In this document: positions 24,036-31,675 of the stretch, one piece after another
Numbering within the stretch: position 1 is the first letter of the stretch
How the letters are laid out: each line of letters starts with the position of its first letter
Assembly: GCA_964386785.1 (NCBI GenBank)
Contig: CAYLUD010000013.1
Span: forward strand, 1-32,507
Reading direction: 5' to 3'
Source of the DNA: SZAS-3 sp964386785
GTDB taxonomy: Bacteria; Chlamydiota; Chlamydiia; Chlamydiales; JAAKFR01
Length of the DNA stretch: 32,507 bases
The notes under the pieces: model-generated
Database searches by the model: none
What the model was told of the DNA's origin: nothing
Seen by the model: the letters and a program-made list of their open reading frames with translations, nothing else
Made by a program: the position numbers and the translations under genes

Positions 24036-24950
24036 GTGGATAAAAAGGAATTCTATCTCGCTGTGAGCAACCCTGATCTTGTATGGAAAAAAATTGAAGA
24101 AAAACTAGCTAGATATCCCATGCCACTGTTGTCTGAGGCCTCCGCGCAATTAAGGAGTCTGTACCGAGAAAGAAAGTGGCGTCTGTCTACAATTCAGAAA
24201 TGGTGCTACGCTGCCTTTCGCATGCCTGCTACCTATGCCGTGATTCACCACCTATGTCATCAACTTACCCCTACTTCAGTACTGGATCTTGGAGCCGGGC
24301 CTGGCACTGCAAGCTTCGCGCTAGATAGCTCCGTCACATCTGTTGAACAAGATGCAGATTTTATTGCCATAGGGAAAGAATTAGGGGCACGAACAGAATG
24401 GATCCATGCAGATTTAGCCCTTTGGTCTCCCAGTAAAGATTACGACCTAACTCTCCTTTCTTATTCTTACGGAGAAATCCCTAATCTCAATCTCTTGCCA
24501 TTTTGGAATCGAACGCGACACGCTATGCTGTTGATTGAACCCGGAACTCCTCAAGGATGGGAAAATCTACTGAAAGCGCGCACCCAGCTTCTAGAGGCTG
24601 GGGCCTATTTATGGGCTCCCTGCGCCCATTCCTGTATCTGCCCCTTACAAGCACCCGATTGGTGCCATTTTGGAATTCGATTTCAACGACCATCATTACA
24701 TCGCAAATTGAAAGAGGCTGAATTAGCTTATGAGGAAGAAAAATTTATGTATCTTCTAATGGGACGAGAACCCTGCACTCTCCTTTCTCGCATCATAAGA
24801 CCGCCGCAAAAACGGTCCGGTCATGTGATTTTGAAACTCTGCACCCCAACAGGTCTTGCAACTCCCACGTTAGGGCGTGGTCACCCCCTCTATAAGACAG
24901 CTCGAGGAGGAGCCTGGGGGGATTCCATTCCATGGGAAAACGATCCTTGA
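24036..24950 (+). CDS. Rsm22/METTL17-type methyltransferase with four-cysteine cluster
   Basis: A 304-residue protein. Residues 79-110 form the SAM-binding motif I (SVLDLGAGPGTASFALD). Then comes the family-specific block APCAHSCICPL, PDWCHFGIRFQR, HRKLKEAELAYEEEKFMYL, which reproduces the C-x-H-x3-C-P-L / WCHF / K-x-A-x-L-x-Y-E-x-E-K-F signature of the mitochondrial ribosomal assembly factor Rsm22/METTL17. Cys196, Cys202, Cys210 and a later Cys269 (VILKLCTPTG) match the four cysteines that bind a 4Fe-4S cluster in METTL17. The role in bacteria is unclear; small-subunit assembly is the natural hypothesis. The start is GTG 24036 with no evident ribosome site. Confidence 0.8.
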   Translation: MDKKEFYLAVSNPDLVWKKIEEKLARYPMPLLSEASAQLRSLYRERKWRLSTIQKWCYAAFRMPATYAVIHHLCHQLTPTSVLDLGAGPGTASFALDSSVTSVEQDADFIAIGKELGARTEWIHADLALWSPSKDYDLTLLSYSYGEIPNLNLLPFWNRTRHAMLLIEPGTPQGWENLLKARTQLLEAGAYLWAPCAHSCICPLQAPDWCHFGIRFQRPSLHRKLKEAELAYEEEKFMYLLMGREPCTLLSRIIRPPQKRSGHVILKLCTPTGLATPTLGRGHPLYKTARGGAWGDSIPWENDP

Positions 24951-25180
24951 ATTGCGTAAAATTATTTTTATCACGCGACTACCACTCCATGGATATGGAG
25001 ACGGGGGAAGAAACTTTTATCCACTCAATAGAGAATGTGTGGTTATTTCTTTATCTGTTTCCCTGCAAAAAGAGTTATATGATCCTGTTGTAGTGGTATA
25101 GATGTGCACATTTCTCTCTTGTAATCTATCCCTTTATCCCCTATCCTACGGATGATAACCACCTTGAAATAGGGAATTGT
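24951..25180 (+). other. intergenic stretch before rpmG
   Basis: About 230 bases. An open frame overlapping the end of the previous gene (24877-25101) has no ribosome site and no family resemblance. No tRNA fold is seen. It presumably contains the promoter for rpmG and the downstream lol genes. Confidence 0.4.
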
Positions 25181-25339
25181 ATGGCGAGCAAAAGTCGAGA
25201 AGTGATCAAGTTGAAGAGCACCGAGGGGACCGAGGTATACTGGACCACAAAAAACAAGAAGACGACTACAGGTCGTTTGGAAATTAAAAAATACGACAAG
25301 AGATTGCGTAAGCATGTGATCTTCAAAGAGGCAAAGTAA
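25181..25339 (+). CDS. rpmG: 50S ribosomal protein L33
   Basis: A 52-residue protein, MASKSREVIKLKSTEGTEVY, with YWTTKNKKTTTGRLEIKKYD and ending HVIFKEAK, the standard L33 pattern and very near chlamydial L33 as I recall it. It has no cysteines, so it is the zinc-independent form. It lies nine bases before the LolC/E-like gene. The order L33, LolC/E, LolD matches C. trachomatis (CT150-152, memory). Too short for simple ORF cut-offs of 60 residues. The ribosome site is weak (AGGGA seven bases upstream). Confidence 0.95.
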   Translation: MASKSREVIKLKSTEGTEVYWTTKNKKTTTGRLEIKKYDKRLRKHVIFKEAK

Positions 25340-25347
25340 TCTTTTCC

Positions 25348-27309
25348 ATGCGCTTCGTTATATCTGTTGCGCTAAAGTATCTTACTCCTAGAAGGAGACA
25401 ACTTTCCGTTTCGGTCATTTCAGTTGTCTCCCTTTTTGTTATATCTCTTGTTGTTTGGCTTGCTATCGTTTTTTTATCAGTATCCGAAGGGATTCAAACC
25501 AAATGGGTGCGTCAGCTATTGGCTATCCACCCCCCTATTCGACTTACCCCAACTGAAGCGTACTACGACTCTTACTACCATCAGATTGACGCATACGCTG
25601 CTGCTTCGGACTATCAAATACAATCGATTGCAGGCAAGTCGTTGACCATGCGAACTGATCCTTATGACCCCTTGCAAGACCAGCAACTACCTCCTGAATT
25701 TCCCGTTCCTCACTTGGACACGCAAGGCCGTCTTTTGGACATAGTGAAAGAAACAGTCTCCATTACGGAAACTGTTTCCGGCACCCCCCCTTCCCCATTT
25801 GAAACAACTCTTGGAAATTTGCGCCTACGTTTATTTCAAAGAACGGATCAAGGAATAGAAGAGGTGACGTTGTCCCAACCTTCTTATTTTAGCTCCATAG
25901 ATCCTAAAAACCCTATTTTTTTACATACCCTACTTCCTCCAACAGAAGAAGATGTAGACCATTTATTCCATAATTTACCTCATGAAGCCTTCCAAGCTTT
26001 TTTTGATCAAGTTTTAGTCCAAGAAATACAAAATCCTGAGGATTGGGTATGGAACGCTTCCTGTTATCCCGAACAAGGCACTGTAACCGGGTGCGGCATC
26101 CTGAAAGATTCTGAATTATTGCGTATCATTGTACCAAATCATCTGTCACAACTCCCTGTCTTGAAAGAGCGGTGGAAACAGATGGGATTTCAAACAAGAG
26201 ACATTGAGGTGGGTTTTTTAGATGGAGAAGTTGTTGGAGATATGCCCCCTTTATTATTAGCGGCAGGAACAACGCTCCATTCGGATACAATCTATCTACC
26301 AAAAACATCTTCACAGAATCAAGTGGAAGCCCATATATCTGGTAAGATTCAAAATGTAACCGTTTCCGGTTCAATCCCTTTATCTCCATTCCAACTCAAG
26401 AAGACCTCTCTTACTGTACAGAATCCTTTTTGGGGCTATCCTCACCTGAAAGCAAAAAACAATCCGTTAGGAGATGGTATTTTAGTTTCAAAAAACTACA
26501 GAAACCATGGGGTAAAACTAGGGGATATGGGTTACATTAGTTATTTCATCCCCACCACCTCCTCTCCACAAGAACAACGCATCCCTGTCTATATAGCTGG
26601 CTTTTATGATCCAGGGCTAGTCGCCATGGGAAATCGCTTTGTATTTGCTGATGTGTCACTGATTGAAGCGATGTCATCTAGCTCCCTACAAATTGATGGC
26701 AGTGTAGGGACGGGATTGAATTTATGGATCCAGAACGTTCAGCGCACACAAGAGATCCAAGCTTTGCTAGAACAAGAGCTCGAAAAAAAAGGGTTACTTC
26801 GTTACTGGAAAGTGGAATCGTTTCGAGATTATGAATTCATTCGCCCCGTATTACAACAACTGCAAAGCGATCAAACTCTCTTTACATTAATCGCTGGTAT
26901 TATTCTTCTTGTCGCTTGTTCTAATGTTGTTTCCATGCTCATTTTATTAGTGAATGACAAGAAAAAAGAGATTGGCATTTTACTCGCCATGGGTGCGTCT
27001 AGAGCCAGTATCGCATCCATTTTCTGTTTATGTGGATGCATCACAGGAGTCCTAAGCTTTGGTACCGGTAGCCTATTAGCTTTATTCACCATGCGTCATA
27101 TTCACAAATTGGTCCACATACTCAATGTATTACAAGGACATGAGGTATTCCATGCGGCTTTCTATGGAAATTCTCTTCCAGATCAAGCTAGTGGATCTGT
27201 TCTTCTTTTTGTAGGAGTGGCAACCTTATTTTTGTCTGGAATAGCAGGGCTAATCCCCGCAGTAAAAGCAGCCCGTATCCAACCCACAGATTCCTTGAGG
27301 ATTGAATGA
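25348..27309 (+). CDS. LolC/LolE-type lipoprotein-releasing permease, enlarged
   Basis: A 653-residue inner-membrane permease. One N-terminal helix (about 20-45, start of the MacB/FtsX periplasmic domain), a large periplasmic region of about 470 residues, then three C-terminal helices with the FtsX signature DKKKEIGILLAMGASRASIASIF and the tail GLIPAVKAARIQPTDSLRIE. With LolD it should extract mature lipoproteins for delivery to the outer membrane. Typical LolC/E is about 400-415 residues, so roughly 240 residues are extra, all in the periplasmic domain. Only one permease gene is present, so a LolF-like homodimer is likely. The ATGA overlap with lolD shows coupling. Confidence 0.87.
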   Translation: MRFVISVALKYLTPRRRQLSVSVISVVSLFVISLVVWLAIVFLSVSEGIQTKWVRQLLAIHPPIRLTPTEAYYDSYYHQIDAYAAASDYQIQSIAGKSLTMRTDPYDPLQDQQLPPEFPVPHLDTQGRLLDIVKETVSITETVSGTPPSPFETTLGNLRLRLFQRTDQGIEEVTLSQPSYFSSIDPKNPIFLHTLLPPTEEDVDHLFHNLPHEAFQAFFDQVLVQEIQNPEDWVWNASCYPEQGTVTGCGILKDSELLRIIVPNHLSQLPVLKERWKQMGFQTRDIEVGFLDGEVVGDMPPLLLAAGTTLHSDTIYLPKTSSQNQVEAHISGKIQNVTVSGSIPLSPFQLKKTSLTVQNPFWGYPHLKAKNNPLGDGILVSKNYRNHGVKLGDMGYISYFIPTTSSPQEQRIPVYIAGFYDPGLVAMGNRFVFADVSLIEAMSSSSLQIDGSVGTGLNLWIQNVQRTQEIQALLEQELEKKGLLRYWKVESFRDYEFIRPVLQQLQSDQTLFTLIAGIILLVACSNVVSMLILLVNDKKKEIGILLAMGASRASIASIFCLCGCITGVLSFGTGSLLALFTMRHIHKLVHILNVLQGHEVFHAAFYGNSLPDQASGSVLLFVGVATLFLSGIAGLIPAVKAARIQPTDSLRIE

Positions 27310-27977
27310 AGCAGTTGCTAACGGCAAGAAACCTGCATAAGTCTTTCGAAGGACCGTCACAACAGGTGATTCTTCAAGGTGTGGATTTGGATCTATATTC
27401 AGGCCAAACTCTAGCTATCATGGGAGCCTCCGGGGAAGGAAAAAGCACCCTTCTTCATTTGCTAGGTGGATTAGACTTTCCCTCTCAAGGGGATATTAAA
27501 ATCCAGGGCGTGCCACTTATCCCTGCATTAGCCCCTGCATTGCGCTTAACCCATATTGGATTTGTATTTCAAGCATACCATCTGTTGTCCGACTATACCG
27601 CATTACAAAATGTCCTGATGCCTGCTTGGATTGCTGGTGAATCCGTGCACCGTGGCTCATCGGCGTATTACCGTGCTCAACAACTCCTAGACCAAGTAGG
27701 ATTGAAAGAGAAGGGATCTTTACTTTCTAAATACCTATCCGGTGGAGAGAAACAGCGGGTCGCCATTGCACGTGCATTTATGAATGACCCTTCTATTATC
27801 TTAGCAGATGAACCTTCTGGAAATTTAGACAGGAAACATGCAGGAGAAATTCATAAACTGTTCATGGATATGGCTCATGTTTACCAAAAAGGCGTAGTTC
27901 TTGTTACGCATAACCCAGAATTAGCCAGTTTATGCCAGTCGACTCTGACTCTTCGCGAAGGAAAGCTACACCAATAG
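27306..27977 (+). CDS. lolD: lipoprotein-releasing system ATPase LolD
   Basis: A 223-residue ABC ATPase of the LolD/MacB-FtsE group. Walker A GASGEGKSTLLHLLGG, Q-loop FVFQAYHLL, signature LSGGEKQRVAIARAF, Walker B IILADEPSGNLD, switch His in VTHNPELA. It powers release of lipoproteins from the inner membrane with the preceding permease, whose stop overlaps its start by four bases. The kbl start lies eight bases after its stop, so the run rpmG-lolCE-lolD-kbl-tdh may form one transcript, although function changes between lolD and kbl. Confidence 0.93.
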   Translation: MKQLLTARNLHKSFEGPSQQVILQGVDLDLYSGQTLAIMGASGEGKSTLLHLLGGLDFPSQGDIKIQGVPLIPALAPALRLTHIGFVFQAYHLLSDYTALQNVLMPAWIAGESVHRGSSAYYRAQQLLDQVGLKEKGSLLSKYLSGGEKQRVAIARAFMNDPSIILADEPSGNLDRKHAGEIHKLFMDMAHVYQKGVVLVTHNPELASLCQSTLTLREGKLHQ

Positions 27978-27985
27978 GACATCGA

Positions 27986-29176
27986 ATGAATGATCATTTT
28001 TTACAGTTTTTACATCACCAAATCGAAGAACTCAAAGCGCAAGGCCTCTATAAAGAAGAGCGGGTAATTACCTCCCCTCAAGGAGCCTCAATTGGGTTAC
28101 TAGGAGGTCGGAAAGCCCTCAATTTCTGCGCCAACAACTACCTGGGATTAGCTAACCACCCGACCGTGTTGCGAGCGGCTTCAGAAAGCTTGGCATCCCA
28201 CGGATTTGGATTAGCTTCTGTGCGATTTATTTGCGGCACTCAAGATATTCATAAACAGTTAGAAACTGTTATATCGAATTTTCTAGGAACAGAAGACACG
28301 CTCCTATATTCCTCCTGTTTTGATGCGAATGGAGGGTTATTTGAAACGTTGTTTCAAGCCGAAGATGCAATCATTTCGGATGCACTAAACCATGCCAGTA
28401 TTATTGATGGAATCCGTTTATCTAAAGCACAAAGATTTCGATATCAGAATAATGATATGCAGGACTTAGAAGCCCAATTACAAGCATCCCAAAGTGCGCG
28501 TTATCGTATCATTGCAACAGACGGGGTCTTTTCTATGGACGGCATCATAGCAAACCTGAAAGAGATTTGTCGACTTGCCCAGGCCTATCAATCACTCGTT
28601 ATGATAGATGATTGCCACGCGGTAGGATTCTTAGGCAAAGAAGGAAGAGGAACTCACGAATATCATCAAGTAATGGATCAAGTGGATATCATCACAGGTA
28701 CATTAGGAAAAGCCCTTGGTGGAGCCTCCGGTGGGTATATATCTGGCAAAAAACCAATTATTGATTGGTTGCGCCAACGCTCTCGCCCTTATTTATTTTC
28801 CAATACGTTAGCACCAAGCATTGTATCGGCTAGTCTCGCCATATTTCATCTTCTAGAAAAGGAAGGTCCTAAACTACGCCACCAATTATCAGAAAATGCT
28901 ACATACTTTCGTGCTCGGATGACTGAAGCGGGCTTCCAGCTACGGGGCAATGATCACCCGATCATTCCTGTTATGATTGGAAATGCTCAGATCACTCAAC
29001 AATTTGCAAAAGAAATGCTCGAAGAAGGCGTGTACGTGATAGGGTTTTCGTACCCTGTTGTACCTCAAAATCAGGCCAGAATTCGCACGCAAATCTCAGC
29101 TGCACACTCTCAATCAGATTTAGACCAGGCCATTCAAGCTTTTATTAGAATTGGAAAAAAAATGAACGTAATTTAA
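27986..29176 (+). CDS. kbl: 2-amino-3-ketobutyrate coenzyme A ligase
   Basis: A 396-residue PLP enzyme of the alpha-oxoamine synthase family that splits 2-amino-3-oxobutyrate with CoA into glycine and acetyl-CoA. Family marks: NFCANNYLGLANHP, the histidine/aspartate segment MIDDCHAVGFLGKEGRGTHEY, and the PLP lysine at residue 242 in GTLGKALGGASGGY (K244 in E. coli). ATG 27986 is chosen over an earlier in-frame start because TAGGACA precedes it and homology starts there. tdh follows after 37 bases, making the complete threonine-to-glycine pathway. BioF is the main alternative, but the neighbour makes Kbl clear. Confidence 0.95.
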   Translation: MNDHFLQFLHHQIEELKAQGLYKEERVITSPQGASIGLLGGRKALNFCANNYLGLANHPTVLRAASESLASHGFGLASVRFICGTQDIHKQLETVISNFLGTEDTLLYSSCFDANGGLFETLFQAEDAIISDALNHASIIDGIRLSKAQRFRYQNNDMQDLEAQLQASQSARYRIIATDGVFSMDGIIANLKEICRLAQAYQSLVMIDDCHAVGFLGKEGRGTHEYHQVMDQVDIITGTLGKALGGASGGYISGKKPIIDWLRQRSRPYLFSNTLAPSIVSASLAIFHLLEKEGPKLRHQLSENATYFRARMTEAGFQLRGNDHPIIPVMIGNAQITQQFAKEMLEEGVYVIGFSYPVVPQNQARIRTQISAAHSQSDLDQAIQAFIRIGKKMNVI

Positions 29177-29213
29177 AATTAGCGTTAAAATTTTTAACCA
29201 ACAGGTTGTTTCA

Positions 29214-30248
29214 ATGAAAGCAATTGTAAAAAGTAAAGCAGAACCTGGGCTTTGGCTCGAAGAACGCCCTATCCCTTCTTACGGAGATCATGATGTTCTG
29301 ATTAAAGTGGAAAAGACCTCCATTTGTGGCACGGATCTTCATCTATATGAATGGGATGAGTGGGCTAGGAAAACCCTTCCCCTTTCTTCCATTATCGGAC
29401 ATGAATTCGTTGGGCGCATCGCAGCAACGGGCAAGCACGTACGTGGACTGAAAGAAGGTGATCGCGTTTCTGCTGAAGGTCATATTGTTTGTGGTCAATG
29501 CGTGCAATGTCGCACAGGTAAACAGGTCTTGTGTCCTCATACGATTGGCGTAGGGGTCAATCGAGATGGATGTTTTGCCGAATATCTTGCTGTGCCAGCA
29601 GCCAATGTCTTTGCTCTCCCTTCTACAATTACAGATGACATGGCTAGTCTTTTAGACCCCCTTGGAAACGCTGTACACACTGCTTTGATGTTTGATCTGA
29701 TTGGCAAAGATGTACTCATTACGGGGGCTGGTCCTATTGGTTTGATGGCCATCCGAGTAGCGCAACTTGCAGGAGCCCGCAAGGTGGTCATCTCTGATAT
29801 CAATCCCTATCGACTCCAGCTTGCACAGTCTTTGGAACCCACAGCTGCGGTGAATGTGTCTGAAACATCCCTGCGCAAAGCAATGGACCATCTTGGTTTA
29901 TCCCGAGGTTTTGATGTCTGTCTTGAAATGTCAGGCAGTCCTGTAGCTTTTGCTGAAATCACCTCTTTGTTAACACATGGAGGTAAAATAGCCCTCTTAG
30001 GTATTTTACCTAACCAAGCGCCGATTCATTGGCACGATGTCATCTTTAAGATGATCACCATTCAAGGTATTTATGGTCGTGAAATCTTTAAAACTTGGTA
30101 TCAAACGTGTGCCTTGTTAGAAAAAGGTCTCAACATCGAGAGTGTCATTACTCACCGATATCAAGCTGAAGAGTTCCAAAAAGGTTTTGATATCATGTTA
30201 TCCGGAAAAGCTGGTAAAGTCATTTTGGATTGGACCTATTTAGGGTAA
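29214..30248 (+). CDS. tdh: L-threonine 3-dehydrogenase
   Basis: A 344-residue zinc-dependent medium-chain dehydrogenase oxidising threonine to 2-amino-3-oxobutyrate with NAD+, the substrate of Kbl. Catalytic zinc ligands Cys38 (TSICGTDLHLYEWDEW) and His63-Glu64 (IIGHEFVG); structural zinc Cys93, 96, 99 and 107 (CGQCVQCRTGKQVLC). Rossmann motif VLITGAGPIGLMA followed by VVISDINPYRL. The EWDEWA segment is specific to Tdh. The length equals the E. coli enzyme within a few residues. It follows kbl by 37 bases and is the likely end of that transcript. Confidence 0.96.
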   Translation: MKAIVKSKAEPGLWLEERPIPSYGDHDVLIKVEKTSICGTDLHLYEWDEWARKTLPLSSIIGHEFVGRIAATGKHVRGLKEGDRVSAEGHIVCGQCVQCRTGKQVLCPHTIGVGVNRDGCFAEYLAVPAANVFALPSTITDDMASLLDPLGNAVHTALMFDLIGKDVLITGAGPIGLMAIRVAQLAGARKVVISDINPYRLQLAQSLEPTAAVNVSETSLRKAMDHLGLSRGFDVCLEMSGSPVAFAEITSLLTHGGKIALLGILPNQAPIHWHDVIFKMITIQGIYGREIFKTWYQTCALLEKGLNIESVITHRYQAEEFQKGFDIMLSGKAGKVILDWTYLG

Positions 30249-30316
30249 TTTTCAGGACTCAAGTCTGGTAACAAGCCCTGATAAAATGAACTAAAAAACA
30301 TAGATGAGGGGTTGGA

Positions 30317-31123
30317 TTGGACTTGCGTATACTTCATGATCAACAGCTCATTGAAGCAAGGCTGGGAGTGTGGCTAGATAGCTCCTCCCCGCTGTACCAA
30401 GCCGCCCGTCATATCGTCTTGGCCCCTGCAAAGCGACTTCGCTCTTTATTGGTGACCTCTGCCTCTCAGGATTTAGGCGCATCCCTGGATAGCACTCTGG
30501 ATCCTGCTTGTGCCTTAGAATTTCTTCACTCCTATTCCCTGATTCATGATGACCTGCCCGCCATGGATGATGATCCGTACCGACGAGGGGTGCCCACATT
30601 ACATACTTTGTATGGAGATGGTGTCGCGATTTTGGTCGGCGATTTTCTTCATACGTTGACTTTCGAGGTACTCAGCACTAGCCCTCTCCCTCCCGTTACT
30701 GCCCTAGAACTAATTCGAGTACTTTCTCGGGCTGCTGGCGGTGCAGGCATGGTTCAAGGACAGTACTTGGATATCACCGCTGCTGCTGATTCTACTACAA
30801 TTAACAAGTTAAAAACAGGATGCCTATTCGAAGCGGCTCTCCACTTTGCGGCGATCCTTGCTTGTCCTTCTCGCGTTGTAGAGTTGGCTCGACTCGGCCA
30901 AGAGATTGGGATTTTGTTTCAATATTTGGATGATCTTGATGACCATACCTATTTGGAAACCGAATCCAGCGCAATCCATACAGCCTGCTCACTCTACACC
31001 GATCTCCAGATGCACATTGATTCGTTATTTCCTTCTGGTAGCCGAACAAAAGCACTTCTTACCTGCTTATCTGCATCTATAGAACGAATCTCTCGAGGCG
31101 ATACTTCCCATGCTACCGCTTAG
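30317..31123 (+). CDS. ispA: polyprenyl (farnesyl/geranylgeranyl) diphosphate synthase, short form
   Basis: A 268-residue all-alpha isoprenyl diphosphate synthase. The first aspartate motif is SLIHDDLPAMDDDPYRRG, the two-residue-insert form of bacterial type II FPP/GGPP synthases, with Tyr five residues before it as in E. coli IspA. The second is FQYLDDLDD. It is about 30 residues shorter than E. coli IspA: the segment after the second motif that normally holds GK-(S/T)-TYP is missing and instead reads HTYLETESSAIHTACSLYTD. The start appears to be TTG 30317, which has GAGGGG six bases upstream. Product chain length cannot be settled. The MreD-like gene overlaps its end by 14 bases, so isoprenoid (undecaprenyl/quinone) supply and envelope genes are linked. 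Confidence 0.85.
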   Translation: MDLRILHDQQLIEARLGVWLDSSSPLYQAARHIVLAPAKRLRSLLVTSASQDLGASLDSTLDPACALEFLHSYSLIHDDLPAMDDDPYRRGVPTLHTLYGDGVAILVGDFLHTLTFEVLSTSPLPPVTALELIRVLSRAAGGAGMVQGQYLDITAAADSTTINKLKTGCLFEAALHFAAILACPSRVVELARLGQEIGILFQYLDDLDDHTYLETESSAIHTACSLYTDLQMHIDSLFPSGSRTKALLTCLSASIERISRGDTSHATA

Positions 31124-31601
31124 TTTTGTCTTTGCCTTGGGTTCTTGGTGGCTCGTATCCTGCCTTCCTCCACCCTTAGGTTCTATCCCTTTTTTTCTTC
31201 CGTCCTGCGTATTGGCTCTCCGTACCATTCCTGTAGTACCACTGCTGACCTTATCTCTTTTCTTAGGCGCGCTACTAGACCTCACAACAGGGTCCCCAAT
31301 AGGTGTACACCTCTTACCCTTTGTCCTCACCTTGTTAGGAATCTACCCTGTGCAGCGTTTGTTTTTTCAAGACCGTCTTCTCTCATCTACCCTACTCTAC
31401 TTCATGAGTCTTACGACATATAAAGGACTCTTAGTCCTTATTTCGTACAGCTTTGGTATAGCACATGAACTACCCAGTTGGACTGTTGCTTTCAAAAGCA
31501 TCCTAATACACATGAGCTATTTTGCTTCTCATTTGATACTAGCAAAAGGGTCAAGTTATCCATTCCTGGGCCGCACAAGAAAAAATCCTATTTCTGTCTA
31601 G
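31110..31601 (+). CDS. MreD-like multi-pass membrane protein
   Basis: A 163-residue very hydrophobic protein with about four to five membrane helices (about 4-20, 28-48, 50-75, 95-118, 125-145). The motif LGALLDLTTGSPIGVHLLPFVL resembles the G-x-L-x-D-x-x-x-G-x-P-x-G-x-x-x-L signature of MreD, the rod-shape complex membrane subunit. Chlamydiae use MreB at the division plane, which would give such a protein a place, but mreB/mreC are not here and the match is motif-level only. It starts inside the end of ispA (14-base overlap) and ends 74 bases before folD. Confidence 0.55.
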   Translation: MLPLSFVFALGSWWLVSCLPPPLGSIPFFLPSCVLALRTIPVVPLLTLSLFLGALLDLTTGSPIGVHLLPFVLTLLGIYPVQRLFFQDRLLSSTLLYFMSLTTYKGLLVLISYSFGIAHELPSWTVAFKSILIHMSYFASHLILAKGSSYPFLGRTRKNPISV

Positions 31602-31675
31602 GTTATTCAAGTTGAGCTTTTTTCTTCTGGGAATTACAATCGAGGCATCGGTTTATTGTATTATTTTGTATTGTC

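Noticed and set aside
24877..25101. 74-residue open frame before rpmG
   Set aside because: Overlaps the end of the Rsm22-like gene in another frame, has no ribosome site or family resemblance.
27932..27985. 18-residue extension of Kbl into lolD
   Set aside because: It overlaps lolD coding sequence, and ATG 27986 has a ribosome site and the family's normal start.
29177..29213. Hairpin-like GTTAAAATTTTTAAC between kbl and tdh
   Set aside because: Very AT-rich with a short stem; could arise by chance and the genes look co-transcribed.
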